NCBI GenBank assembly: GCA_009380095.1
Contig: WHSL01000039.1
Location: forward strand, 1-34,366
DNA length: 34,366 bases
Source of the DNA: Streptosporangiales bacterium
GTDB lineage: Bacteria; Actinomycetota; Actinomycetes; Streptosporangiales; Streptosporangiaceae
Direction of reading: 5' to 3'
Shown here: in pieces, positions 14,888 through 24,208 of the stretch
Layout: every line of letters begins with the position of its first letter
Position numbering within the stretch: position 1 is the stretch's first letter
Made by a program: the position numbers and the translations under genes
The notes under the pieces: generated by a model
Databases searched by the model: none
What the model was told of the DNA's origin: nothing
Seen by the model: only the letters and a program-made list of their open reading frames with translations

Positions 14888-17031
14888 CGGGACCAGGCGA
14901 CCGGAACCGGCACGGACGGAGACCGAGCGGAGGCACACCGGGAGGCGCGGGCGGCGGCGCCACACGCCGCGGCACCGGCTCCTCCGCCGGCCCCCGCAAC
15001 ACCGGCAAGAGCCACGGCGGCACGGCGGGTACGGGAGGCACGGCGGGTACGGGAGGCGCGGCCGGCGCCCGCGACCGTCCCGGTCAGACGGGCCGGACCG
15101 GCAAGGGCCAGGGCGGCGCGGCGGGCCGGAGCGGCACGGCGGGCAAGGGCGGTTCCGCGGCGGGCTCTCGCGGTCAGGGCGGAGCGGGTGCCAAGGGCGC
15201 ACCGGCCGGAGCGGGGGCGCGCGGCACGGCGGGCGCGTCCTCCCGGCGGCCGGCCGGCGGGCGTGGCGGCGGCCCGCCGAGAAGGCCGCCGCGGCGTATG
15301 CCGCGCCGCGGCGACCCCGCGCGCCGGCTCAGCTTCACGCTGTTGTGCCTGGCCTTCGTCATGTCGCTGTTCGCCGGCCGGCTGGTGCAGATCCAGGGCT
15401 TCGACGCCCAGGTCTACGCCAAGGAGGCGGCGCAGAAGCGGCTGCAGACCAACATCATCCCCGCCACCCGCGGCGAGATCACCGACGCCGCGGGCATCCC
15501 GATGGCGATGTCCGTGGAGCGCCGTACCGTCTTCGTCGACCCGGCACTGATCACCGCGGCGCAGCGGGGCGAGGTCATCGCCCGGCTGTCGGAGACGCTC
15601 GGCGTCCCGGCGAACGAGGTCGCGGCCAAGGTGGACGCGAAGCCGAGCCGCTACCAGGTGGTCAAGCGCGACGTGGCCCCCGGCACCGCGCGGCAGCTCA
15701 TGGCGTACAAGCTGATCGGCGTGAACACCGAGCTCGGCTACGAGCGGGTGTATCCGGGCGGCGCGCTCGCCTCCAACCTGATCGGCTTCGCCGGCGCGGA
15801 CGGCAAGGGCCTGGAGGGGCTCGAGTACGCGAAGGACAAGGTGCTCGCCGGCCGCCCGGGCGAGCAGCGCATGGAGTACAGCCGGCAGGGACAGCAGATC
15901 CCGATGTCCGCGGCGCAGCGCAAGGAGCCCGTGCCCGGCCGTGACCTGCGGCTCACGCTCAACCGCGACATCCAGTGGAAGGCGCAGGAGGCGCTGAACC
16001 GGCAGGTGGCCAAGAGCCGGGCGTCCAGCGGCAGCATCGTGGTGATGGACCCGCGCACCGGGCACATCGTCGCGATGGCCGACGCGCCGACCTACGACCC
16101 CAACCGCCCCGAGATCTCCACCGCGGAGCAGCGCCGCAACGGTGCGGTGACCAGGTCCTTCGAGCCGGGCAGTACCAACAAGGTGATCACCACCGCGGCC
16201 GCGCTGGAGGCCGGGGCGGTGCGGCCGGACACGTCGTTCACGGTGCCGTACTCGCTGCACCGGTACGGCTCGCTGTTCCACGACAGCCACGGCCACCCCA
16301 CCCGCCGGATGACGGTCGGTGGCATCCTCGCCACCTCGAGCAACACCGGCACGCTGCAGATCGCGGAGAAGCTCGGCAAGGACAAGCTGAGCGCCGCGCT
16401 GCACCGGTTCGGCTTCGGCACCCGCCCGGGCACCGAGCTGCCGGGGGAGACGGCGGGGCTGCTGAAGAACCCCAAGGAGTGGTGGGGCACGCAGCTCTAC
16501 ACGATCTCCTTCGGGCAGGGCGTCTCGGTCAACGCGCTGCAGATGGCGAGCGTGTACGCGACCATCGCGAACAAGGGCGTGCGGGTGCAGCCCTCCATCG
16601 TGGCGGGCACCGCGGACGCCGAGGGCCACTTCAGCCCGGCGCCCGCGCCGAAGCGGACCAAGGCGATCAGTCCCCGTACGGCCGAGCAGGTGTCGCGGAT
16701 GCTCGAGGGCGCGACCTCCGTGGACGGCACCGCGCCGAAGGCGAAGATCGACGGCTACCGGGTGGCGGGCAAGACCGGTACGGCCCAGCGGATCAACCCC
16801 GCCTGCGGCTGCTACCGCGGCGGCGGCTACACGGCCTCGTTCGTGGGCTACGCACCCGCCGACGACCCCGAACTCGTCGTGCTCGTCGCGCTGCACGACC
16901 CCAAGCGCGGCAGCTACTACGGCGGTGACGTCGCCGCGCCGGTCTTCTCCGACGTGATGAGCTTCGGCCTGAAGACCCTCAAGGTCCCGCCGACGGGGAA
17001 GAAATCGCCCAAGATCAAGCTCTACCCGTGA
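14884..17031 (+). CDS. ftsI: Septal peptidoglycan transpeptidase FtsI (PBP3-type)
   Basis: A 715-residue class B penicillin-binding protein that cross-links septal peptidoglycan. Residues 1-148 form an unusual Gly/Ala/Arg-rich cytoplasmic tail with a 6-residue tandem repeat (GTAGTG twice). A membrane anchor lies at about 149-168, then the pedestal domain and the transpeptidase domain: catalytic S430 in EPGSTNKVIT (SxxK), SSN at 485-487 and KTG at 630-632. An odd ACGC (C641, C643) follows KTG. The GTG start overlaps the ftsL stop by 4 bases, and the stop overlaps the murE start by 4. It works with FtsW, FtsL and FtsQ at the division site. Confidence 0.95.
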   Translation: MTGPGDRNRHGRRPSGGTPGGAGGGATRRGTGSSAGPRNTGKSHGGTAGTGGTAGTGGAAGARDRPGQTGRTGKGQGGAAGRSGTAGKGGSAAGSRGQGGAGAKGAPAGAGARGTAGASSRRPAGGRGGGPPRRPPRRMPRRGDPARRLSFTLLCLAFVMSLFAGRLVQIQGFDAQVYAKEAAQKRLQTNIIPATRGEITDAAGIPMAMSVERRTVFVDPALITAAQRGEVIARLSETLGVPANEVAAKVDAKPSRYQVVKRDVAPGTARQLMAYKLIGVNTELGYERVYPGGALASNLIGFAGADGKGLEGLEYAKDKVLAGRPGEQRMEYSRQGQQIPMSAAQRKEPVPGRDLRLTLNRDIQWKAQEALNRQVAKSRASSGSIVVMDPRTGHIVAMADAPTYDPNRPEISTAEQRRNGAVTRSFEPGSTNKVITTAAALEAGAVRPDTSFTVPYSLHRYGSLFHDSHGHPTRRMTVGGILATSSNTGTLQIAEKLGKDKLSAALHRFGFGTRPGTELPGETAGLLKNPKEWWGTQLYTISFGQGVSVNALQMASVYATIANKGVRVQPSIVAGTADAEGHFSPAPAPKRTKAISPRTAEQVSRMLEGATSVDGTAPKAKIDGYRVAGKTGTAQRINPACGCYRGGGYTASFVGYAPADDPELVVLVALHDPKRGSYYGGDVAAPVFSDVMSFGLKTLKVPPTGKKSPKIKLYP
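15021..15056 (+). repeat. 18-bp tandem repeat inside ftsI
   Basis: CACGGCGGGTACGGGAGG is present at 15021-15038 and 15039-15056 without change, and a diverged copy follows. The unit keeps the reading frame and encodes Gly-Thr-Ala-Gly-Thr-Gly in the cytoplasmic tail of FtsI, so copy number could vary without breaking the gene. Confidence 0.7.
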
Positions 17032-18680
17032 GCGAGAGCCCCCGCCGATCGAGGGACATCGCCGCGCGTCGTCCGGGCGGAGCCGCTAACGGGCCCATGA
17101 CGGGGTGCGGAGCCGATAATCTCGTCCGCGTGCCGGCAGTGATCCGACCGAAGAACAACCCGGCCCGCCCGCTCAGGGAGCTGGCGGGCCTGCTCGGCCT
17201 GCGCGCGGGCGGGCTGCCCGGCCCCGGGACACGGGGGAGCACCGTCCGCGGCGTGACGCACGACTCGCGCCGCGTCAGACCCGGCGATCTGTACGCGGCG
17301 CTCCCCGGCGCCCGGTTCCACGGCGCCGACTTCTCCCAGCAGGCCGCGCAGGCCGGCGCGAACGCCATCCTCACGGACGCGGCGGGGGAGGAGCGCGCGC
17401 TCCGCACCGGCCTGCCGGTGCTGGTCGTGGACGAGGTGCGTGCCCGGCTCGGCGAGGTGGCGGCCTGGGTCTACCACGAGCCCGCCGGGGACATGTTGAT
17501 CATCGGCACCACCGGGACCAGCGGCAAGACCACCACGACGTACCTGCTGGAGGCCGGGCTGCGCGCGGCCGGGCACGTCACCGGGCTGATCGGCACGGTG
17601 GAGTCGCGCATCGGCGACGAGACGGTGGCGGCCGCGCTGACCACGCCGGAGTCCACCGACCTGCACGCCCTGTTCGCGATGATGCGCGAGCGCGGCGTGA
17701 CCGCCACGGCGATGGAGGTGTCCAGCCACGCGCTGGCGTACGGGCGGGTCGGCGGGGCCCGCTACGACGTGGCAATCTTCACCAACCTCTCCCAGGACCA
17801 TCTCGACTTCCACCCCGACATGCAGGACTACTTCTCCACCAAGGCGCGGCTGTTCACCCCGGCCTACAGCGGCGTCGGCGTGGTGAACCTCGACGACCTG
17901 TACGGGCAGGCGCTGACCGAGGTGGCGCGCATCCCGGTGACCACGTTCTCCGCCTCGGGCGACCCCGCCGCCGACTGGCGGGCGCTGGACGTGCGGGTGG
18001 GTGCGGACGGCGGCGCCTTCCGGGTCGTGGGGCCGGGCGGAATAGAGGCCGACGCGAGCGTCCGGCTGCCCGGGCCGTTCAACGTCGCCAACGCGCTGAG
18101 CGCGATCGTCGGCCTCGTCGAGGCCGGGGTGCCGCTGCACACCGCGGTGGACGGGGTGGCGAACGCCCCCGGCGTACCGGGCCGCATGGAGCAGGTCGAC
18201 GAGGGCCAGGACTTCACCGCCATCGTGGACTACTCGCACAAACCGGGCGCGGTGCATGCGGCACTGACCGCCTTGCGCGAGGTGACGGCCGGCCGGCTGA
18301 TCGTGGTGCTCGGCTGCGGCGGAGATCGCGACCGCGGCAAACGCCCGCTGATGGGGGCCGAGGCCGCGACGCTCGCCGACGAGGCGATCTTCACGGACGA
18401 CAACCCCCGCGGCGAGGACCCGCTGACCATCCTCGCCGCGATGATGGACGGCGCAATCAAGGTCGACCCCGGCCGGCGCGCCACCATCACCGTGGAGCCC
18501 GACCGGGCCGAGGCGATCGACCTCGCGGTCCGCCGGGCCGGTCCCGGGGACGTGGTCATCGTCGCGGGAAAGGGCCACGAGCAGGGCCAATACGTCGGCG
18601 ACGCGGTGCTCCCGTTCGACGACCGCGAGGTGCTGCGCACCGCGTTGCGCAGGCGCGCCGGAGAGCACGGTGAACCCTAA
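17028..18680 (+). CDS. murE: UDP-MurNAc-L-Ala-D-Glu:meso-diaminopimelate ligase MurE
   Basis: A cytoplasmic ligase of up to 550 residues that adds the third residue of the peptidoglycan stem peptide using ATP. The ATP loop is GTTGTSGKTTTTYLL, the carbamylated-lysine region is YFSTKARLF, and FTDDNPRGEDP contains the DNPR signature of meso-diaminopimelate-specific enzymes. This indicates an A1gamma-type wall. The GTG at 17028 overlaps the ftsI stop by 4 bases, which supports this start by coupling. Internal GTGs at 17130 or 17139 would remove about 34-37 poorly conserved residues and remain possible. A hairpin lies just after the stop. Confidence 0.95.
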   Translation: MSESPRRSRDIAARRPGGAANGPMTGCGADNLVRVPAVIRPKNNPARPLRELAGLLGLRAGGLPGPGTRGSTVRGVTHDSRRVRPGDLYAALPGARFHGADFSQQAAQAGANAILTDAAGEERALRTGLPVLVVDEVRARLGEVAAWVYHEPAGDMLIIGTTGTSGKTTTTYLLEAGLRAAGHVTGLIGTVESRIGDETVAAALTTPESTDLHALFAMMRERGVTATAMEVSSHALAYGRVGGARYDVAIFTNLSQDHLDFHPDMQDYFSTKARLFTPAYSGVGVVNLDDLYGQALTEVARIPVTTFSASGDPAADWRALDVRVGADGGAFRVVGPGGIEADASVRLPGPFNVANALSAIVGLVEAGVPLHTAVDGVANAPGVPGRMEQVDEGQDFTAIVDYSHKPGAVHAALTALREVTAGRLIVVLGCGGDRDRGKRPLMGAEAATLADEAIFTDDNPRGEDPLTILAAMMDGAIKVDPGRRATITVEPDRAEAIDLAVRRAGPGDVVIVAGKGHEQGQYVGDAVLPFDDREVLRTALRRRAGEHGEP

Positions 18681-18701
18681 GCTGGCAGACACGGCCGCAG
18701 C

Positions 18702-18729
18702 GGCCGGGCACCGCCCGGCCATGCCGGGC
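18702..18729 (+). promoter_or_regulatory. Mutually exclusive hairpins between murE and murF
   Basis: GGCCGGGC (18702-18709) pairs perfectly with GCCCGGCC (18713-18720) across an ACC loop. GCCCGGC (18713-18719) can instead pair with GCCGGGC (18723-18729). The shared middle arm makes the two hairpins exclusive. It sits about 70 bases before the murF start and is not followed by a T run. Confidence 0.45.
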
Positions 18730-18797
18730 GGCGAACGCGCATGTCACCGTGGTGCGTCCCGGGGGTCACCGGCACGAGTCCGGACGAAGGAGAGGGT

Positions 18798-20195
18798 TTG
18801 ATCGCGTTCTCGCTGGAAGAGATCGCCGACATCACCGGTGGCAGGCTCGACGGCCCGCCAGGCGGCCGGGTGACCGGCCCCGTGGTCGTCGACTCCAGGC
18901 TGGCCGGGCCCGGCTCGCTCTTCGTCGCGGTGCGCGGCGAGCACGCCGACGGCCACGACTTCGCCCGGGCCGCGGTGGACGCCGGGGCCGCCGGGGTGCT
19001 CGCCGAGCGGCCCGTGGGCGTGCCGGCCGTGGTCGTCCCCGACGTGCTCGCCGGGCTGGCGGCGCTGGCCCGGGCGGTGGTCGACCGGCTGACCGGCCTC
19101 ACCGTCGTCGGGATCACCGGCTCCTCGGGCAAGACCAGCACCAAGGACCTGCTCGCCCAGGTGGTGGGCGGTCTCGGCGCCACGGTCGCGGCGGAGGGCT
19201 CGTTCAACAACGAGATCGGGCACCCGCTGACCGTGCTGCGCGCCGACCGGAGCACGCGCTACCTGGTCCTCGAGGTCGCGGCGCGGGGCGCCGGGCACAT
19301 CGCGTACCTGTGCCGGGTCGCGCCGCCGCGGATCGGCGTCGTGCTCAACGTGGGCAGCGCGCACATCGGCGAGTTCGGCGGCCGCGAGGAGATCGCCAAG
19401 GCCAAGGGCGAGCTGGTGGAGGCGCTGCCGCCGGCGGCGGCGGCGGGAGGCGTCGCGGTGCTGAACGCGGACGACCCGCTGGTGGCCGCGATGGCGGACC
19501 GTACGCGGGCCCGGGTCGTCACCTTCGGCAGGTCCGACTCCGCCACGGTCCGCGCCTCCGGCGTCACCCTCGACGCCGCCGGCCGCGCCGCGTTCACGCT
19601 CGTCGCCCCGGCCGGCCAGGCCCCGGTACGGCTCGCCCTGGTGGGCGAGCACCAGGTGGACAACGCGCTGGCCACCGCCGCCGTGGCCGCCGAGCTCGGG
19701 ATGGCGCCCGCGGCGATCGCCGCCGCGCTGGAGGGGGCCCGGCCGCGCAGCCGGTGGCGGATGGAGGTCACCGGGCTTCCGGACGGGACCACGGTGGTCA
19801 ACGACGCGTACAACGCCAACCCCGAGTCGGTGACCGCCGCGCTGCGCACGCTCGCGGTGATGGCCGGCGGCGGGCGCGGGCACGCGGTGCTCGGCCAGAT
19901 GGCGGAGCTCGGCCCGGCGCACCGCGCCGAGCACGAGCGCATCGGACGGCTCGCGGCGGAGCTGGGCGTGACCTGTGTGATCGCGGTCGGGCCGGAGGCG
20001 GCGCCGATCGCCGAGGCGGCGGCGGGCGTGCCGGGCTGGTCCGGGACGGCCCGTACGGTCCCGGACGCGGCGGCCGCGGTCCGGGCCGTACGCGAGGAAC
20101 TGCGCCCCGGCGACGTGGTGCTGGTGAAGGGATCCCGGGTGGCGGCACTGGAGAAGGTGGCGGACGAGCTCGTCGCGGGGGGTGACGCCCGATGA
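18798..20195 (+). CDS. murF: UDP-MurNAc-tripeptide:D-Ala-D-Ala ligase MurF
   Basis: A 465-residue cytoplasmic ligase that attaches D-Ala-D-Ala to the UDP-MurNAc tripeptide. [14 protein letters not shown] is the family N-terminus, [15 protein letters not shown] the ATP loop, [13 protein letters not shown] and [11 protein letters not shown] further Mur-ligase blocks. TTG 18798 is chosen because AAGGAG (18787-18792) lies 5 bases upstream and because the encoded N-terminus fits the family. An in-frame ATG at 18741 would add 19 unrelated residues. Its stop overlaps the mraY start (ATGA). The 117-base gap from murE holds alternative hairpins. Confidence 0.95.
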   Translation: MIAFSLEEIADITGGRLDGPPGGRVTGPVVVDSRLAGPGSLFVAVRGEHADGHDFARAAVDAGAAGVLAERPVGVPAVVVPDVLAGLAALARAVVDRLTGLTVVGITGSSGKTSTKDLLAQVVGGLGATVAAEGSFNNEIGHPLTVLRADRSTRYLVLEVAARGAGHIAYLCRVAPPRIGVVLNVGSAHIGEFGGREEIAKAKGELVEALPPAAAAGGVAVLNADDPLVAAMADRTRARVVTFGRSDSATVRASGVTLDAAGRAAFTLVAPAGQAPVRLALVGEHQVDNALATAAVAAELGMAPAAIAAALEGARPRSRWRMEVTGLPDGTTVVNDAYNANPESVTAALRTLAVMAGGGRGHAVLGQMAELGPAHRAEHERIGRLAAELGVTCVIAVGPEAAPIAEAAAGVPGWSGTARTVPDAAAAVRAVREELRPGDVVLVKGSRVAALEKVADELVAGGDAR

Positions 20196-21253
20196 TGAGC
20201 ATGCTGATCGCGGCCGGCACCGCGCTGATGGTCGCGCTGCTCATCACGCCGCTGGCGATCCGGCTGTTCCGCCGCCGTGGGTACGGCCAGCAGATCCGCG
20301 AAGAGGGCCCGTCCGGGCACTACGACAAGCGCGGCACGCCCACCATGGGCGGCACGGTGATCATCCTGGGCGCGCTGGTGGGGTACGGGCTGGCGCACCT
20401 CATCACGCTGACCCGCCCGACCGTGTCCGGCCTGCTCGTGCTGATGCTGATGACCGGGCTCGGCGGGGTCGGCTTCCTGGACGACTTCATCAAGATCTAC
20501 AAGGACCGCAGCCTCGGCCTGCGCAGCGGCGCCAAGATGCTCGGCCAGGTCGGCATCGGCGTGCTGTTCGCACTGCTGGCCACGCGATTCCCGAACGGCT
20601 ACACCTACACCCCGGCCTCCACGCACATCTCGTTCCTCCGCGACATCGACGTGCTCGTCCTCGGCCCGTACCTGTTCGTCATCTGGGCCCTGCTGATGAT
20701 CGTCGCCACGTCCAACGCGGTGAACCTCACCGACGGCCTGGACGGGCTCGCCACCGGCGCGACCGTGCTGGTGCTCGCGGCGTACGTGGTCATCGGCAAC
20801 TGGCAGTTCCGGCAGAGCTGCGTGGTCAACGGCCTGTCCTGGAACTGCTACACGGTGCGCGACCCGCTCGACCTGGCGGTCGTCGCGGCGGCGGTGCTCG
20901 GCGCGTGCATCGGCTTCCTGTGGTGGAACGCGCCGCCCGCGCGGATCTTCATGGGCGACACCGGGTCGCTCGCGCTCGGCGGTGTCCTCGCCGGACTCTC
21001 CATGACCACCCGGACCGAGCTGCTGCTGCTCATCCTGGGCGGCCTCTTCATGATCATCACGTTGTCGGTGATCATCCAGGTGGGGTCGTTCAAGGCGACC
21101 GGGCGCCGGGTGTTCAAGATGGCCCCGCTGCAACACCACTTCGAGCTGATGGGCTGGGCCGAGACCACCATCGTGATCCGGTTCTGGATCATCGGCGGGC
21201 TGTTCGTGGCCGGCGGGCTCGGCATCTTCTACGTGGAATGGATGCCCAAGTGA
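20192..21253 (+). CDS. mraY: Phospho-MurNAc-pentapeptide translocase MraY
   Basis: A 353-residue membrane enzyme that transfers phospho-MurNAc-pentapeptide to undecaprenyl phosphate, giving lipid I. About ten hydrophobic helices are seen. Family motifs are [11 protein letters not shown] near the N-terminus, [16 protein letters not shown] with the DD pair, [25 protein letters not shown] and [12 protein letters not shown] near the C-terminus. ATG 20192 overlaps the murF stop by 4 bases; ATG 20195 immediately follows and cannot be excluded. The stop overlaps the murD GTG by 4 bases. Confidence 0.95.
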   Translation: MMSMLIAAGTALMVALLITPLAIRLFRRRGYGQQIREEGPSGHYDKRGTPTMGGTVIILGALVGYGLAHLITLTRPTVSGLLVLMLMTGLGGVGFLDDFIKIYKDRSLGLRSGAKMLGQVGIGVLFALLATRFPNGYTYTPASTHISFLRDIDVLVLGPYLFVIWALLMIVATSNAVNLTDGLDGLATGATVLVLAAYVVIGNWQFRQSCVVNGLSWNCYTVRDPLDLAVVAAAVLGACIGFLWWNAPPARIFMGDTGSLALGGVLAGLSMTTRTELLLLILGGLFMIITLSVIIQVGSFKATGRRVFKMAPLQHHFELMGWAETTIVIRFWIIGGLFVAGGLGIFYVEWMPK

Positions 21254-22653
21254 CCTCCGATTTCAAGGGCGTGCGGGTCTGCGTCGCCGGGCTCGGCGTC
21301 TCCGGCCCGCCCGCCGCCCGGGCGCTGCTCGCGCACGGCGCCGAGGTCACGGTCGTGGACGGCGGCGACGACGAGGGCCGCCGTACGGCCGCCGCGGAGC
21401 TGGAGCGGCTCGGCGCCCGGGTGCGGCTCGGCGGGGGCGCCACCCTCCCCGAGGGCACCGAGCTGGTGGTGACCTCCCCGGGCTGGCGGCCGGACGCGCC
21501 GCTGCTGGTGGCCGCCGCCGAGGCGGGGCTGCCGGTGCTCGGGGACGTGGAGCTGGCCTGGCGGCTGCGCCCGCCGGGGCAGGCGTGGCTCGCGGTGACC
21601 GGTACCAACGGCAAGACCACCACGGTACGGATGCTCGCCGAGATGCTGCTCGCCGACGGCCGCCGCGCCGTGGCCGCGGGCAACGTGGGCACGTCCCTGG
21701 TGGACGTGGTCACGGCCGAGCCCGCGTACGAGGTGGTGGCGGTGGAGCTGTCCAGCTTCCAGCTGCACTGGTCGAGCACGGTGGTCCCGTACGCGGGCAC
21801 CGTGCTCAACGTCGCCCCCGACCACATCGACTGGCACGGCGACCTGGAGGCGTACGCCGCGGACAAGGGGCGGGTCTACGCGCCGGGCACGATCGCCGTG
21901 GCCAACGCCGATGACGAGCTGTCCGTACGGCTCGCCGATCAGGCGCGTGAGCCGGCCGCGCGGGCCGCGTTCACGCTCGGCACCCCGCGCCCGGGGGAGC
22001 TCGGCGTGGTGGAGGACCTGCTGGTGGACCGGGCGTTCGTGGACGATCCCGAGCGGACCGCCGAGGAGTTGGGCACGCTCGCCGACGTGGTGCCGTACGC
22101 GCCGCACAACGTGGCGAACGCGCTGGCCGCGGCCGCGCTGGCGCGCGCGTACGGGGTCGCGCCCGGCTCGGTCCGCGCCGGGCTGCGCGCGTTCCGGCCC
22201 GACCCGCACCGGATGACCGCGGTCGCCACGCTCGGCGAGGTCGGGTACGTGGACGACTCCAAGGCCACGAACCCGCACGCCGCGGCCGCCTCGCTGGCGG
22301 CGTACGACTCGATCGTGTGGATCGCCGGCGGGCTGCTCAAGGGCGCCGACGTGGACGACCTGGTGGCGGTCGCGGCCGGGCGGCTGCGCGCCGCCGTCCT
22401 GCTCGGCGCCGACCGCGCCCGCATCGCCGACGCCCTCCACCGGCACGCCCCGCACGTGCCGATCATCGAGGTCCCGGAGACCGAGCCCCGCGCCGCCATG
22501 GAGGCCGCCGTCCACGCCGCCCGCGCCGCGGCCCACCCCGGCGACACCGTGCTCTTGGCCCCCGCCGCCGCCTCCCTGGACATGTACCGCAACTACAACG
22601 TCCGCGGCGACACCTTCACCGACCTCGTCCGCGGGCTGACACCCAAGCACTAG
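21250..22653 (+). CDS. murD: UDP-MurNAc-L-alanine:D-glutamate ligase MurD
   Basis: A 467-residue cytoplasmic ligase that adds D-glutamate to UDP-MurNAc-L-Ala. The N-terminal nucleotide-sugar domain has [18 protein letters not shown], the ATP loop is [14 protein letters not shown], and [21 protein letters not shown] and [11 protein letters not shown] are standard MurD blocks. GTG 21250 overlaps the mraY stop (GTGA). The frame stays open far upstream through mraY, but that is out-of-frame shadow. The gene is followed by 218 bases that contain a long inverted repeat, the largest break in the first half of the cluster. Confidence 0.95.
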   Translation: MTSDFKGVRVCVAGLGVSGPPAARALLAHGAEVTVVDGGDDEGRRTAAAELERLGARVRLGGGATLPEGTELVVTSPGWRPDAPLLVAAAEAGLPVLGDVELAWRLRPPGQAWLAVTGTNGKTTTVRMLAEMLLADGRRAVAAGNVGTSLVDVVTAEPAYEVVAVELSSFQLHWSSTVVPYAGTVLNVAPDHIDWHGDLEAYAADKGRVYAPGTIAVANADDELSVRLADQAREPAARAAFTLGTPRPGELGVVEDLLVDRAFVDDPERTAEELGTLADVVPYAPHNVANALAAAALARAYGVAPGSVRAGLRAFRPDPHRMTAVATLGEVGYVDDSKATNPHAAAASLAAYDSIVWIAGGLLKGADVDDLVAVAAGRLRAAVLLGADRARIADALHRHAPHVPIIEVPETEPRAAMEAAVHAARAAAHPGDTVLLAPAAASLDMYRNYNVRGDTFTDLVRGLTPKH

Positions 22654-22668
22654 CACGTCCCGCGTTCC

Positions 22669-22737
22669 ACAAATTGGGGGAAGGATTTTGTAGGAGAACC
22701 CGCAGGTCGTGCCGGCAAAATCCTTCCCCCAGTTTGT
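22669..22737. repeat. 22-bp inverted repeat between murD and ftsW
   Basis: The left arm 22669-22690 (ACAAATTGGGGGAAGGATTT plus TG) and the right arm 22716-22737 (CAAAATCCTTCCCCCAGTTT plus GT) pair at 21 of 22 positions, the exception being a G-U pair in one strand's RNA. The loop is 25 bases. It is more AT-rich than its surroundings and not followed by T residues, so it may be an RNA hairpin, a protein-binding site or the ends of a small palindromic element. Confidence 0.85.
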
Positions 22738-22871
22738 TGGGGCCGGGGGTGGCCGAGAAAGGTCGTTGATCCGCGCGACACGCGACGAATGTCCGGGTAG
22801 TCGGCGGGCCCGGTCGGGACACTTGTGGTCATGCCTCGCCCTGAGACCCGGAAGACCCCGAGGGCCCGGCC

Positions 22872-24140
22872 GTGACGTCGACCTCCGCCACGGGTGACGG
22901 GCCGGTGCCGCGCCGGCCCGGGCTGCTGCGTGCCCGGCTGGCCGAGGTCCTGCACCTGTTCGACCGGCCGCTCACCTCGTACTACGTGATCTTCGGGTCG
23001 ATGATGCTGCTCATCGCGCTCGGGCTGATCATGGTGCTCTCCTCGTCCAGCATCGACTCGCTGACCGAGACCGGCTCGCCGTACACGCTCTTCCGCAAGC
23101 AGGTCATCTCCGTCGTGATCGGCCTGCCGCTGATGCTCGTGGCCTCCCGGCTGCCCCCGCGCGTCTACCGCGTCATCGCCTACCCGCTGATGGTGGTCGC
23201 GGTGCTGGGCCTCGTGGCGGTGCTGTTCATGGGGGACAGCTACGCGACCGGCGCGGTCCGCTGGATCAATATCGGCGGCCTCACCATCCAGCCCTCCGAG
23301 CCGGCCAAGCTGGCGTTCGTGATCTGGGGCGCCGACCTGCTCGCGCGCAAGGAAGAGCTGAACATGCTCACCGAGTGGCGGCACCTCCTGGTGCCGCTGA
23401 TGCCGGGCGTGGGCGTGCTCACCCTGCTCGTGCTGCTCGGCCGCGACCTCGGCACCAGCCTGGTGCTGATGACGGCGTTCCTGGCGCTGCTGTGGGTGGT
23501 GGGCGCGCCCGGGCGGCTGTTCGTCGGCATGCTCGGGCTCGTCGCGCTGCTGGTGGCCATCATGGTCGTGGTGGAGCCGTACCGGATGGACCGGCTCACC
23601 TCCTTCATCGACCCGGCCGCCGACCCGGGCGGCACCGGCTACCAGGCCATGCACGGCCGGTACGCGCTCGGCTCCGGCGGCCTGCTCGGCGTGGGCATCG
23701 GCGCCAGCCGGGAGAAGTGGCAGTACCTCCCGCACCCGGAGAGCGACTTCATCTTCGCCATCATCGGCGAGGAGCTCGGGCTGGTCGGCTCGCTGCTCGT
23801 GATCGGCCTGTTCGGACTCTTCGGCTACGCCGGCATCCGGGTGGCGCAGCGGGTCCGCGACCCGTTCATGCGGCTCGCCGCCACCGCGCTGACCGCGTGG
23901 ATCGTGGTGCAGGCGCTGGTCAACATCGGTGCGGTGATCGGAGTCCTGCCGATCACCGGCATTCCGCTCCCGCTGGTCTCCTCCGGCGGATCGGCGTTGG
24001 TTCCTACCATGTTCGCCCTCGGCACGCTCCTTTCGTTCGCGAAACGCGAGCCCGGCGCGCGGCAGGCTTTGGCCGCACGGGGCCCCGGCCTCCCCGTACG
24101 GGCTCTAAGCTGGCTGGGTCTGGGATCGCGGAAGCGTTGA
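22872..24140 (+). CDS. ftsW: Septal peptidoglycan glycosyltransferase FtsW (SEDS family)
   Basis: A 422-residue polytopic membrane protein with about ten hydrophobic helices. SEDS proteins polymerise lipid II into glycan strands; FtsW does so at the septum with FtsI. Landmarks are [11 protein letters not shown] in the first helix, [31 protein letters not shown] and [20 protein letters not shown]. The C-terminal [20 protein letters not shown] is the family end. The GTG start has CGAGGG upstream and overlaps the stop of a 14-codon frame (22831-22875). A long inverted repeat lies between murD and this gene. Confidence 0.95.
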   Translation: MTSTSATGDGPVPRRPGLLRARLAEVLHLFDRPLTSYYVIFGSMMLLIALGLIMVLSSSSIDSLTETGSPYTLFRKQVISVVIGLPLMLVASRLPPRVYRVIAYPLMVVAVLGLVAVLFMGDSYATGAVRWINIGGLTIQPSEPAKLAFVIWGADLLARKEELNMLTEWRHLLVPLMPGVGVLTLLVLLGRDLGTSLVLMTAFLALLWVVGAPGRLFVGMLGLVALLVAIMVVVEPYRMDRLTSFIDPAADPGGTGYQAMHGRYALGSGGLLGVGIGASREKWQYLPHPESDFIFAIIGEELGLVGSLLVIGLFGLFGYAGIRVAQRVRDPFMRLAATALTAWIVVQALVNIGAVIGVLPITGIPLPLVSSGGSALVPTMFALGTLLSFAKREPGARQALAARGPGLPVRALSWLGLGSRKR

Positions 24141-24152
24141 GCGTTCCCCGAG

Positions 24153-24172
24153 GTGGGGCCCGCGGGCCCCAC
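24153..24172. promoter_or_regulatory. Perfect 20-bp palindrome between ftsW and murG
   Basis: GTGGGGCCCGCGGGCCCCAC is a perfect palindrome; as RNA it gives an 8-bp stem with a CGCG loop. It lies 22-41 bases before the murG ribosome site. It could be an operator or an RNA hairpin. Its ends carry GTGGGG in inverted order, which is not the direct-repeat layout of MraZ boxes. Confidence 0.6.
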
Positions 24173-24208
24173 GCCAGAACCCCAAGTGATCGTGAGGAGG
24201 CGGCGACG

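Noticed and set aside
20182-21249. Apparent fusion protein in which murD is extended upstream through mraY
   Set aside because: The upstream part is Arg/Gly/Ala-rich nonsense out of frame with mraY. GTG 21250 overlaps the mraY stop and gives a normal MurD.
23375-24208. Upstream extension of murG through ftsW
   Set aside because: It is out of frame with ftsW and of shadow composition; ATG 24209 with GAGGAGG gives a normal MurG.
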